Assembly: GCF_014644295.1 (NCBI RefSeq)
Contig: NZ_BMKK01000010.1
Location: 186,001-250,000 of the forward strand
Length of the DNA stretch: 64,000 nucleotides
Origin: Emticicia aquatilis
GTDB taxonomy: Bacteria > Bacteroidota > Bacteroidia > Cytophagales > Spirosomataceae
Reading direction: 5' to 3'
Position 1 is the stretch's first letter, and every line of letters begins with the position of its first letter. This document shows positions 18,706 to 27,074 of this stretch, piece after piece. The position numbers were made by a program, and so were the translations under genes. The notes under the pieces were generated by a model that saw only the letters and a list, made by a program, of their open reading frames with translations, was not told the DNA's origin and searched no databases.

Positions 18706-18737
18706 GCAAAAGTACAATAAAAATTTTAATCTACAAA
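18706..18737 (-). promoter_or_regulatory. Promoter of tRNA-Glu copy 1
   Basis: On the minus strand: -33 element TTTG (18734-18737), 19-bp spacer, -7 element TACTTTTGC (18706-18714). This is an excellent match to the Bacteroidota TTG/TAnnTTTG promoter, 39 bp upstream of the tRNA. Confidence 0.8.
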
Positions 18738-18772
18738 GCTTAAAATACTATACCCCTGCATAAAAAGCAAAA

Positions 18773-18800
18773 TGCCTGATAATCGGTTGATTATCAGGCA
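18773..18800 (-). terminator. Terminator of tRNA-Glu copy 2
   Basis: Perfect 12-bp stem tgcctgataatc/gattatcaggca around ggtt, followed by T-rich sequence on the minus strand. It resembles, but is not identical to, the terminator of copy 1. Confidence 0.85.
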
Positions 18801-18829
18801 TAAAATTCGTCAATCGCAGCGATTTTTAG

Positions 18830-18901
18830 TGACCCTACGGGGAATCGAACCCCGGTTTGATCCGTGAAAGGGACCTGTCCTAACCGCTAGACGATAGGGC
18901 C
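18830..18901 (-). tRNA. tRNA-Glu (TTC), copy 2
   Basis: Identical 72-nt gene with anticodon TTC. About 50 bp of the upstream flank and a few bases of the downstream flank (tcgcagcgattt) are also shared with copy 1, so a segment with its promoter was duplicated. Confidence 0.97.
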
Positions 18902-18940
18902 GGCTGGTTCCATTTATCGTCTGCGTCAGCGAATTGTGGT

Positions 18941-18971
18941 GCAAAAGTACGGCAAAAAATTTAATCCGCAA
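18941..18971 (-). promoter_or_regulatory. Promoter of tRNA-Glu copy 2
   Basis: Minus-strand TTG (18969-18971), 19-bp spacer, TACTTTTGC (18941-18949). Same -7 box and distance as in copy 1. Confidence 0.78.
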
Positions 18972-19123
18972 TAGCACGCTTCAAAAAAAGTTTAAAAACA
19001 CCAAAATTCTTCCTATGATTATATTTAAAATGAGATTTATTATATTTTTAAGCAAAAAAAGAAAATATTTCTAATTTTAGTGAAATACTTTGCCCGACCT
19101 TCGCAAATGATTTTTCTCTTCTC

Positions 19124-19131
19124 TATCTTTG
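19124..19131 (+). promoter_or_regulatory. Likely -7 box of the M14 peptidase gene
   Basis: TATCTTTG matches TAnnTTTG 40 bp before the start codon. I see no good -33 TTG at the usual distance, so the call is tentative. Confidence 0.45.
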
Positions 19132-19170
19132 AAGAATCTTTAAATAACACTTCAAAACATCCATTATCTA

Positions 19171-21663
19171 ATGAGAAAGATTTCTTGTTGTTTTTTCTTA
19201 CTTCTTAGTTTTTTAAACTTATCAGCCCAAACCAAAACACCCGAAGAATTTCTGGGCTATAAACTCGGCACAAAATTTAGTTTTCATCATCGCATCGTTG
19301 ACTATGTGCGTCATGTGGCAGCCCAAAATCCTACGCAAGTAAAGACCATTGATTACGGAATGACTTTTGAAGGTCGACCGTTGATGGTGGCTATCATTGC
19401 TTCTCCCGAAAACTTAGCGAAGATTGAAGAGATTCGTACGAATAATCTGAAAAGTATCGGCCTCATGGAAGGCAAGCCAACGGGCAAAGTTCCTGCCATT
19501 GCTTGGTTGAGTTATAATGTACATGGTAATGAAGCCGTGAGTTCGGAAGCTGTTTTGCAGGTTTTGTATGAGCTTTTGAATAAAAATAATGCTACTACTC
19601 AGAATGTATTAAAAAACACGGTTGTAATCCTCGACCCGTGTATTAATCCTGATGGCCGTGACCGCTATGCTCAATGGTATAATCGTGTGGCTAATCAAGG
19701 CGGAAACCCCGCTCCTTTTGCCATCGAACATCGTGAGCCGTGGCCAGGTGGGCGTTTCTCGCATTATATTTTCGACCCAAACCGTGACTGGGCTTGGCAA
19801 ACACAGGAGATTTCGCAACAACGTGTAAAACTCTATAACCAATGGATGCCACATCTTCACGCCGATTTTCACGAAATGGGCTACAACACGCCTTATTATT
19901 TTCCACCGTCAGCAAAACCTTATCACGAAGATTTGAGCAAATGGCAACGTGAGTTTCAACAAACGTTGGGTGACTTCAACAAAAAATATTTTGATAAAAA
20001 TTATTGGTTATATTTTTCGAAAGAAAACTACGATTTGCTTTATCCGAGTTATGGCGATACTTATCCGTCGTATAATGGAGCAATCGGTATGACTTACGAG
20101 CAAGGCGGTGGCGGTGCGGCTGGTTTAGCAATTGCCAAAGAAGATGGAGATACGCTGACATTGACGCAACGTATTTCGCACCATTTTGCTACGAGTATGG
20201 GGTCATTAGAAGCAATTTCGACTCGTGCCGATAAAACTGTGGAAGAATTTAACAAGTTTTTTACAGATAAAACTGCCAATGGCTACGGCACTTACAAATC
20301 ATTTGTGATGAAAACCAAAGGTGATGAAGCGAAAGTTCAGGCCTTGACGAGCCTTTTGGACAAATTACAAATCAACTACGGTTTTGCCGCTAAAGAATCT
20401 ACGGCTACGGGTTTTGGCTATCAAAGCTTGAAAGACGAGAGTTTCAAAATAGAAGCTAATGATTTGATTATCAGTACATATCAACCAAAAGGAACATTTG
20501 TAAAGATTTTGTTTGAACCAAAAACAGCTCTTGAAGACTCGGTGACGTATGACCTTACTACGTGGTCGTTAGCTTACGGTTATGGTTTGAAAGCTTTCGC
20601 TACCAAAGAAAAATTGGCAGTGGGTAACTCACAAATGACAACCGTTAAACAAGCAAGTATCGAAGGCAAACCTTATGCGTATGTGGCTGCGTGGAAATCG
20701 TTTGAAGATGTGAAGTTTTTATCGAAAGTGTTGGCGGCTGGAATTAAGGTAAGATTCAACGAAAATCCGTTTGAGATTGATGGTCGCAAATTTGATGCAG
20801 GTTCGTTAATCATTACCCGAACTAACAACGAACGTTTGGGCGATAAATTCGATAAAACGATTCAAGCAGCAGCTAAAGAGTTTAATATTAATCTTTTAGG
20901 CACAACTTCTGGCATGGTTTTGAGCGGAAATGATTTTGGTTCGGGTTCGGTCAATGTACTTAAAAATCCAAGAGTTGCCCTGATTGCGGGAGATGGCGTA
21001 GTTTCAACGGCTTTTGGTGAAGTTTGGCATTTCTTTGAGCAGCAAATCAAATATCCAATTACGGTGATTGAGGGAAGTTCGTTTTCAAGAGTACCACTTG
21101 AGCAACTTGATGTAATTGTTTTGGCCGATGGAAGCTACGAAAAGATATTCGGCAATGGTGATGCTCTCAAAAAATGGATTCAAAACGGAGGAAAAGTAAT
21201 TGCTCTCGAAGGTGCAACTGGTTATTTTGCTGATAAAGATGGCTTTGCTTTGAAACGTAAAAAAGACACCTCAACAAGCGATAAAGCCGAACTCAAAACT
21301 TACGGAACTCGTGAGCGTGAGGGAATTATGGAGCAAATTCCAGGAGCAATCTTTAAAGTGGAACTTGATAAAACTCATCCGCTTGGCTACGGTACTGATG
21401 GAATTTATTACTCATTGGTGCGTGATGTTTATAACTATGACTATATGAAAGATGGCTGGAATGTGGGGTACATCAAAGAAAATAACCACGTAACGGGTTT
21501 TGCAGGAAAAATTGCGAAAGAAAAAATGAAAAACACCCTTACTTTCGGTGTACAAGAAATGGGGCGTGGAAAAATTGTTTACATGGCTGATTCTCCGCTA
21601 TTCAGAGGTTTTTGGTATTCGGGGAAATTGATTTTTGGAAATGCTTTATTTACTGTGAATTAA
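19171..21663 (+). CDS. Exported M14 zinc carboxypeptidase
   Basis: An 830-residue metallopeptidase with a signal peptide (residues 1-20). The zinc site is visible as NVHGNEAVSSE (His118, Glu121) and the later histidine in HLHADFHEMG (about 230-234). NPDGRDRYAQWYN and FDPNRDWAW carry the substrate-binding Arg/Asn region. The C-terminal 400 residues include a GATase-like domain (VNVLKNPRVALIAGDGV, LDVIVLADGSYE) seen in this subgroup. It probably trims peptides or peptidoglycan peptides outside the cytoplasm. No T9SS tail. Confidence 0.9.
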   Translation: MRKISCCFFLLLSFLNLSAQTKTPEEFLGYKLGTKFSFHHRIVDYVRHVAAQNPTQVKTIDYGMTFEGRPLMVAIIASPENLAKIEEIRTNNLKSIGLMEGKPTGKVPAIAWLSYNVHGNEAVSSEAVLQVLYELLNKNNATTQNVLKNTVVILDPCINPDGRDRYAQWYNRVANQGGNPAPFAIEHREPWPGGRFSHYIFDPNRDWAWQTQEISQQRVKLYNQWMPHLHADFHEMGYNTPYYFPPSAKPYHEDLSKWQREFQQTLGDFNKKYFDKNYWLYFSKENYDLLYPSYGDTYPSYNGAIGMTYEQGGGGAAGLAIAKEDGDTLTLTQRISHHFATSMGSLEAISTRADKTVEEFNKFFTDKTANGYGTYKSFVMKTKGDEAKVQALTSLLDKLQINYGFAAKESTATGFGYQSLKDESFKIEANDLIISTYQPKGTFVKILFEPKTALEDSVTYDLTTWSLAYGYGLKAFATKEKLAVGNSQMTTVKQASIEGKPYAYVAAWKSFEDVKFLSKVLAAGIKVRFNENPFEIDGRKFDAGSLIITRTNNERLGDKFDKTIQAAAKEFNINLLGTTSGMVLSGNDFGSGSVNVLKNPRVALIAGDGVVSTAFGEVWHFFEQQIKYPITVIEGSSFSRVPLEQLDVIVLADGSYEKIFGNGDALKKWIQNGGKVIALEGATGYFADKDGFALKRKKDTSTSDKAELKTYGTREREGIMEQIPGAIFKVELDKTHPLGYGTDGIYYSLVRDVYNYDYMKDGWNVGYIKENNHVTGFAGKIAKEKMKNTLTFGVQEMGRGKIVYMADSPLFRGFWYSGKLIFGNALFTVN

Positions 21664-21667
21664 ACTA

Positions 21668-21748
21668 TAGACAAGAGATTTTAGACAAGGGACAAAAGAA
21701 CAAATTTTACTCAATTCTTTTATCTCTTGTCCTTTGTCTCTCATCTCA
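21668..21748. repeat. Imperfect inverted repeat between genes
   Basis: Left text gacaagagattttagacaag and right text tctcttgtcctttgtctctc are near-complements made of the short word gacaa-g-ag repeated with small changes. It probably folds as a hairpin after the M14 gene and before the isomerase-like gene. Confidence 0.6.
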
Positions 21749-21757
21749 ATAAAAACT

Positions 21758-22690
21758 ATGAACAACACTCGACGCTCATTTCTAAAAACAGTACCATTGG
21801 CAGGTGCAGCGGCTTTTGCAAGTCCTGTTTTTGCTGAAACACCACAACCAGCCACAAAAACCGCCAGCCGAATAAAACTCAGCGTATCGAGTTATTCGTA
21901 TTGGCATTTCAAAGGAGATAAATTTCCGATTGAAAAGGTCATTGACGAAGCAGCCAAATTAGGACTCGACGGCATTGACATTCTTCACCGACAAATGGAC
22001 GGAGAAGACAATGCTTATTTACAAAAACTAAAAAAACACGCATTTGTAAATGGCATTGCCATGACTTGCTTGTCGATTCACCAAGGATTTGTTTCTCCAG
22101 ATAAAGCGGTTTTGAAAGAACACATTGACCATACGATTCATTGCATCGAATTAGCCTACAAAATGGGCATTCCGTGTATGCGTTTGAATACGGGTCGTTG
22201 GGGGACTATCAAATCTTTTGATGATTTTATGGCAAAGCGTGGCAGCGAACCTGCTATTGCTGGCTACACAGAAGATGAGGCCTTCAAATGGTGTATTGAT
22301 AGTATTCAGCAATGTATGAAAAAAGCCGAGGAGTGCGGAATTTTGTTGGCTCTCGAAAATCACTGGGGACTTGGCTCAACACCCGAAGGAATGCTTCGCA
22401 TCAAAAACGCCATTGATTCACCGTGGTTGGGGCTTTTGATGGATACCGGCAATTTCTTAGAAAATCCTTATGATAAGCTGGAGAAAATTGCACCACAAAC
22501 CAGCTTCGTACAAGCTAAAACATATTATGGTGGTGGCGAATGGTACACACTCGATTTAGATTACAAACGCATTGTCGATATTCTGAAAAAAGTAAATTAT
22601 CAAGGCTATATTTCGATTGAGTTTGAGGGCAAAGAAGACCCAAAATCGGGAGTTCAGAAAAGCGTAGATTTGCTCAGAAGTGTTTTGTAA
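21758..22690 (+). CDS. Sugar-phosphate isomerase/epimerase-like TIM barrel, exported
   Basis: A 310-residue xylose-isomerase-like barrel. I start at 21758 (MNNTRRSFLKTVPLAGAAAF), which gives a twin-arginine (TRRSFLK) signal; the frame is open eight codons upstream. Metal-site style segments are LGLDGIDILHRQ, LALENHWGL, LLMDTGNF and ISIEFEGKED. Secreted members of this family act on sugars in Bacteroidota, but the substrate is unknown. Confidence 0.85.
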   Translation: MNNTRRSFLKTVPLAGAAAFASPVFAETPQPATKTASRIKLSVSSYSYWHFKGDKFPIEKVIDEAAKLGLDGIDILHRQMDGEDNAYLQKLKKHAFVNGIAMTCLSIHQGFVSPDKAVLKEHIDHTIHCIELAYKMGIPCMRLNTGRWGTIKSFDDFMAKRGSEPAIAGYTEDEAFKWCIDSIQQCMKKAEECGILLALENHWGLGSTPEGMLRIKNAIDSPWLGLLMDTGNFLENPYDKLEKIAPQTSFVQAKTYYGGGEWYTLDLDYKRIVDILKKVNYQGYISIEFEGKEDPKSGVQKSVDLLRSVL

Positions 22691-22710
22691 TCAATCAGAA
22701 AGTTTATTCG

Positions 22711-22752
22711 ATAGCTGATAATCAGTATATTTGCAGACTGATTATCGGCTAT
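22711..22752 (+). terminator. Strong hairpin terminator with promoter-like loop
   Basis: A 15-bp stem with one G-T pair (22711-22725 with 22738-22752) and a 12-nt loop, followed by seven T. The loop contains TATATTTG, a full TAnnTTTG -7 box for the outer-membrane gene that starts 69 bp further on. Confidence 0.8.
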
Positions 22753-22801
22753 TTTTTTGCTGTGTAGATTTTGCCGAAAATCCACCCATAAAAATTTATC
22801 T

Positions 22802-25201
22802 ATGAAAAAAGCTATCTTACTTCTTGTTTTGAGCTTCATTGCTCAGAATATTTTTGCACAAACGCTCAATTTAAGCGTCAGATTACTTGATAACTCGAAA
22901 AAACCTGTTGTTGGAGCGAGTGTGAGACTTATTAGCAAAGCAGACTCAACCAAAACTCAGTACGGCATTTGCGATACTGCTGGGGTGGCGAAGTTTATTA
23001 CGAAAGCTGGTCAATATACGCTAAAAGCAACCTCGATTGGGTATAAAAACCTTGGTAAACCGCTTACTATCACCACAAAATCAAACTCATTTGAGTTTAT
23101 TATGCAAGACGATGCCAATGCACTCGGCACTGTTACGGTGGTCGCACAAAAACCTCTCGTAAGCCAAGAAGACGACAAAACGATAATCGACCCCGAACCA
23201 ATAGCCAGCAGCAGTACAAGTGCCTACGAAATTATGGAAAAAACACCTGGGCTTTTTCTTGACCCCGATGGTAATATTTACATCAGTAGCACTTCCCCTG
23301 CCACTATCTATATCAATGGTCGTGAACAAAAAATGAGTGCCGCAGATATTGCTACTATTCTAAAAATATTACCTCCTAATAGCATACAGAAAATTGAGAT
23401 ATTACGCTCACCATCAGCCAAATACGATGCCAGTAGTTCGGGAGGAATAGTGAATGTTATTTTGAAAAAAGGCGTAAAAATTGGCCGCACAGGTAGCGTG
23501 GTTACAGGAATGAATCAAGGGCGATTTGGAAATCAGTTTCTGAGTTTGAATCTGATGAATACTGATGGGCCAAAGAATTCATATTTTAACGTAAATTATA
23601 CCCATCGAAATTCTTATGACCAAATAGAAACGAATCGTAATCTAAGCGAAAACACCTATTTAGCTCAAAAATCTTATGCTACATCGCCCACTCAAGTATT
23701 TTATAGCGGATATGGTTTTAGCTATGACCTAAACCCAAAATGGACATTCAGCGTTGATGGTAGAGGTTCGTATAACGATAGTCGCTCAGAATCGAGCAAC
23801 GAGAATACTGTAAAAACAATCGGCTCTCAGGTCATTCGTTCACAAACTCAAAACGATGTTCAGAATCGAAGCAATAACTTGATTGTGAGTCAGGGTGTAT
23901 CAACAAAATATAAACTTGATACCATCGGCTCGGAGCTGACAAGCGATTTCTCGTATAATTTTTTATCAAACAAGAATAAACAAAACTTTGTCAATCAGTT
24001 TATTCCACCTACTCAAGACCCACTTTTTGGCAATGGTAATATCGAAACCCAACGCCAGTCATTCGTCGGGCAAATAGATTTGAAATACAAAACTCGTGGA
24101 GATATTACTATCGAAAGTGGCTTGAAAACTTCGATTTTATCTTTTAAAAATGCTACCGAATATACTATCCGATTGAGCGGACAAACCACACTTGATGCTT
24201 CACGCACCAATAAATTCGACTATGATGAAGCGATTCATGCAGGTTATGTGCAAGCATCAAAAAAACTCAATTCGATATTACTAAAAATTGGGGCAAGGGT
24301 AGAAAACACCAATATGTACGGGCATCAGCGAATTCCGAGCGATACCACATTTAAAATTAACCGAACTGACATTTTTCCGTACGCTTATCTGAGTCGGAAA
24401 ATCTCTAAAATTGCAGGTTTCGACCTCACCGGTTATCTGATTTATCGCCGCTCAATTACTCGTCCTGTATATGATTACCTCAATCCTTCACCCAAATACA
24501 TTGACCAGTTTCTATATGAAGCGGGAAATCCAACTTTGAAGCCTCAATTTACCGAAAACTACGAAGCCAATATAAGCGTCGATAGCAGACCAATTTTTGC
24601 GTTTGGCAAAAACTATACACATGATATTTTCACAAATGTGATTTACCAAAGCCCTGATAATCAATCTATTGCGGTAAGAACTTATGATAATTTAGGAAAA
24701 AACGTTGAAACATACTTTAGGCTTTTGGGAGCGATTCCGCCAGGAAAAAAGTATTTCTTTGTAGTTGGCACACAGTATAATCATAACAAATATGATGGCC
24801 AATATCAAACAAAACCATTGGCTTTTAGCCGTGGGAGTTGGTCGTTTTTTACGTTTCATCAGCTAAAACTCAATGATGTATCAAGCATTACGATGAACGG
24901 TTTTATTCGACTAAAAGGGCAGTTACAATTCTATGAATTGAGTAATTTTGGAAACTTAAATTTGAGTTACAATCGCTCATTTTTGGCAAAAAAACTATTA
25001 TTTACGCTATCGGCTAATGATATTTTCTTCACGAATAATAATCGTTTTACGCTCAATCAAGGAACAATTTCGGCCAATGGTTTCAGAAAATCTGATACCC
25101 GACGCTTTGGTTTTAATATTCGGTATAATTTTGGCATCAAGAAAAAAGATTCTCAAAATAATATGATGAATTTTGAGACGTTAGAAAATAATTCAAAGTA
25201 A
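22802..25201 (+). CDS. Outer-membrane beta-barrel protein with carboxypeptidase-like N-domain
   Basis: A 799-residue TonB-receptor-like outer-membrane protein. The start at 22802 gives a signal peptide (MKKAILLLVLSFIAQNIFAQ). Residues about 23-110 form a carboxypeptidase-regulatory-like domain (KPVVGASVRLISKADSTKT, YTLKATSIGY). A plug-like part follows (EIMEKTPGLFLDPDGNIY, ILPPNSIQKIEILRSPSAKYDASSSGGIVNVIL), then about 550 residues of alternating beta strands ending in IRYNFGIKK. This is the PF14905-like outer membrane beta-barrel type; ligand unknown and no SusD partner beside it. Confidence 0.9.
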   Translation: MKKAILLLVLSFIAQNIFAQTLNLSVRLLDNSKKPVVGASVRLISKADSTKTQYGICDTAGVAKFITKAGQYTLKATSIGYKNLGKPLTITTKSNSFEFIMQDDANALGTVTVVAQKPLVSQEDDKTIIDPEPIASSSTSAYEIMEKTPGLFLDPDGNIYISSTSPATIYINGREQKMSAADIATILKILPPNSIQKIEILRSPSAKYDASSSGGIVNVILKKGVKIGRTGSVVTGMNQGRFGNQFLSLNLMNTDGPKNSYFNVNYTHRNSYDQIETNRNLSENTYLAQKSYATSPTQVFYSGYGFSYDLNPKWTFSVDGRGSYNDSRSESSNENTVKTIGSQVIRSQTQNDVQNRSNNLIVSQGVSTKYKLDTIGSELTSDFSYNFLSNKNKQNFVNQFIPPTQDPLFGNGNIETQRQSFVGQIDLKYKTRGDITIESGLKTSILSFKNATEYTIRLSGQTTLDASRTNKFDYDEAIHAGYVQASKKLNSILLKIGARVENTNMYGHQRIPSDTTFKINRTDIFPYAYLSRKISKIAGFDLTGYLIYRRSITRPVYDYLNPSPKYIDQFLYEAGNPTLKPQFTENYEANISVDSRPIFAFGKNYTHDIFTNVIYQSPDNQSIAVRTYDNLGKNVETYFRLLGAIPPGKKYFFVVGTQYNHNKYDGQYQTKPLAFSRGSWSFFTFHQLKLNDVSSITMNGFIRLKGQLQFYELSNFGNLNLSYNRSFLAKKLLFTLSANDIFFTNNNRFTLNQGTISANGFRKSDTRRFGFNIRYNFGIKKKDSQNNMMNFETLENNSK

Positions 25202-25213
25202 AATTTCAATTAA

Positions 25214-25576
25214 ATGAGCTACAATATTCAGGTTTATACAGCCCAAACAATGCTTGCCGAAATGGAGGCCGAATCGGAAGATTTTTTTGATAATGATAAA
25301 AACTTGATTCCGTTTACTGAAAAGCAAATTGCAAATCTCAAAGAACGACTACTAAAATTTGGTTTTGAGTTGGCCAAAGAAGATAAAAAGGGAATTAGTT
25401 TCAAAAACGATAATTTTGAAGGCATGAGAGCTATCATTACGGCTTCGGGTTTGTATCTAAGGTCGAGTTTCGATGATGCTTTTGAAATTGGAATGTTATC
25501 TTCTGAATTAACCGATACTGGCGAATTTGCCAAATACGACCCTCAAGCCGATGGTTGGGAGGTTTTAGGTGAGTAA
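25214..25576 (+). CDS. Conserved small cytoplasmic protein, unknown function
   Basis: A 120-residue soluble, acidic protein starting MSYNIQVYTAQTMLAEMEAE and ending ADGWEVLGE. It follows the barrel gene by 12 bp and could be in one transcript. Its end overlaps the convergent CWC gene by 12 bp. The start MSYNI is shared with the unrelated-looking protein at 58250. I recognise no domain. Confidence 0.68.
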   Translation: MSYNIQVYTAQTMLAEMEAESEDFFDNDKNLIPFTEKQIANLKERLLKFGFELAKEDKKGISFKNDNFEGMRAIITASGLYLRSSFDDAFEIGMLSSELTDTGEFAKYDPQADGWEVLGE

Positions 25577-25786
25577 TTTCTTTGTGTGAAACTCTTGTTG
25601 AAGTTCTCGAAGACAAGCTACGCACAGGCACGCTCCATCAAAATCCCAAACGGTTATTTCTCTGATATACTGCGTTTCATCAAATGTAAGGCGAGTATTT
25701 TGGCAGTCGCATTGGCTCGCATTATTTGCCTTACATGTAAAAATATTGCCACAGCGTGGGCAGCTATCGGGTGCATGTTTGCTCAT
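25565..25786 (-). CDS. Cysteine-rich CWC family protein
   Basis: A 73-residue protein with CPRCGNIFTCKANNASQCDC near the N-terminus and CLCVACLRELQ near the end. That matches the small Cys-rich CWC family, expected to bind zinc. Its ATG overlaps the stop of the Dph6-like gene (ATGA junction region 25783-25786), so the two are probably translated together. Confidence 0.82.
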   Translation of the reverse strand: MSKHAPDSCPRCGNIFTCKANNASQCDCQNTRLTFDETQYIREITVWDFDGACLCVACLRELQQEFHTKKLLT

Positions 25787-26499
25787 TTTGGCAATAAATC
25801 GGTGAAATAGTACGTAGAAATGTGTTCGTTTCCGTCAGAATCTTTAAAATTATAGGTCTTATCAACAGTCTCGCCAATTTCAAAATTAATTGAGTGCTGA
25901 AAATAAGGTGCTTCACAAACAAACGTATGAAATTCTCCTTTTTCACCACAAGGGTCGATATTGGCGGGGAGTTCTTTGATAAAATCACGGTCGAGGACTT
26001 TTCCACAAAAAGATTTATCCAACACGTTTCCGTTGACACTCACAACGATAGTTTTGAAGCCTAAATCCCAAAACTCAGCCAGAAGTTCGAGCGATTGGCG
26101 TTTCCAGATTGGAAAAACACCTTTCATGCCAAGCATTGTCAAACGTTCTTCTCGATGCTGACGCAAATCTTCTAAGAAAATATCGCCAAAAATCGAGTAT
26201 TCAATGTTTTTTTGAACGATTGGCCTAAGCACCGATTCCATTTGGGCATGGTATTCTTCCATCGAAACAGTTTCTGAAAGACGAACTTTTACTAATTCAA
26301 GACCAATATTTTCAGCTTGCTTATCGAGCAGTTCTTCACGCACACCGTGCATAGATACCCGCCCAAAAGCATCGTTTACGGTTGTGAGCAAATATTGAAC
26401 ATCAAAGTTATTATCTTTCAAAACATGGTAAAGCGACAAAGCAGAATCTTTCCCACCTGACCAATTCATCAATGCTTTTTTCTGTGGCTTTATCTGCAT
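25783..26499 (-). CDS. Dph6-like ATP-pyrophosphatase (diphthine-ammonia ligase family)
   Basis: A 238-residue PP-loop ATPase: ALMNWSGGKDSALSLYHVL carries the SGGKDS motif, followed by FGRVSMHGVREELLDKQAENIG, EYSIFGDIFLEDLRQHREERL and IDPCGEKGEFHTFV, all typical of the Dph6/MJ0570 family. Bacteria lack diphthamide, so this bacterial branch must act on something else, unknown. Confidence 0.88.
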   Translation of the reverse strand: MQIKPQKKALMNWSGGKDSALSLYHVLKDNNFDVQYLLTTVNDAFGRVSMHGVREELLDKQAENIGLELVKVRLSETVSMEEYHAQMESVLRPIVQKNIEYSIFGDIFLEDLRQHREERLTMLGMKGVFPIWKRQSLELLAEFWDLGFKTIVVSVNGNVLDKSFCGKVLDRDFIKELPANIDPCGEKGEFHTFVCEAPYFQHSINFEIGETVDKTYNFKDSDGNEHISTYYFTDLLPK

Positions 26500-26520
26500 G
26501 ATTTGTGTATTTTCTCTCGC

Positions 26521-27021
26521 TCAACAAACTTCTTTTTCAAGTGCTAAAAAATGGGTAAAATTGCCTGTATCATTCATCAGAGGAAAAATTTCGATGTTAC
26601 AATTATACAATTCGCCGTTTTTCCGATAATTGACAACCTTTGCTTTTAATGATTCAAATTTTTGAAGATTTTCACGAATCTTCTTTCTACTTTTTTCATC
26701 CGTTTTTTCTCCTTGTAACATCATCGGTCTATTCCCAATTAATTCTTCTTCCGAATATCCTGTTAATTTCACGAAATTATGACTTATCCAAATGATTTCT
26801 CGTTCTACATTAGTGATGATTATCGAGTAATTTTCAACCAAATAATCTCGAAAAGGCAAATCTACCTGCCAAGAAAACTGCTTTTTCAAGGCATCAATTT
26901 TTTTCAAATCTTCGGCAATATCTACTTGCTTTTGCAATAATGGGTGAGCAATTCCCCAGCTATGCAAAGGCACATTTGCACCTGTTTTTTTCTGTCGTGA
27001 TAATCCCGAAACAAAATCCAT
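26521..27021 (-). CDS. Stand-alone PAS-domain sensor protein
   Basis: A 166-residue protein whose residues about 60-165 form one PAS domain: DYLVENYSIIITNVEREIIWISHNFVKLTGYSEEELIGNRPMMLQG, then ENLQKFESLKAKVVNYRKNGELYNCNIEIFPL. It lacks an output domain. The motif region corresponding to the LOV photoreactive Cys (N-C-R-F-L-Q) reads N-R-P-M-M-L-Q, without Cys, so it is unlikely to be a LOV photosensor. Confidence 0.8.
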   Translation of the reverse strand: MDFVSGLSRQKKTGANVPLHSWGIAHPLLQKQVDIAEDLKKIDALKKQFSWQVDLPFRDYLVENYSIIITNVEREIIWISHNFVKLTGYSEEELIGNRPMMLQGEKTDEKSRKKIRENLQKFESLKAKVVNYRKNGELYNCNIEIFPLMNDTGNFTHFLALEKEVC

Positions 27022-27074
27022 ATATCTATTTTAAAATTAGGTTTGGCCACCAGTGCAGCCAAACCAGTTGAAGT

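Noticed and set aside
26521-27021. LOV blue-light photoreceptor
   Set aside because: The PAS domain lacks the photoreactive Cys of the N-C-R-F-L-Q motif.
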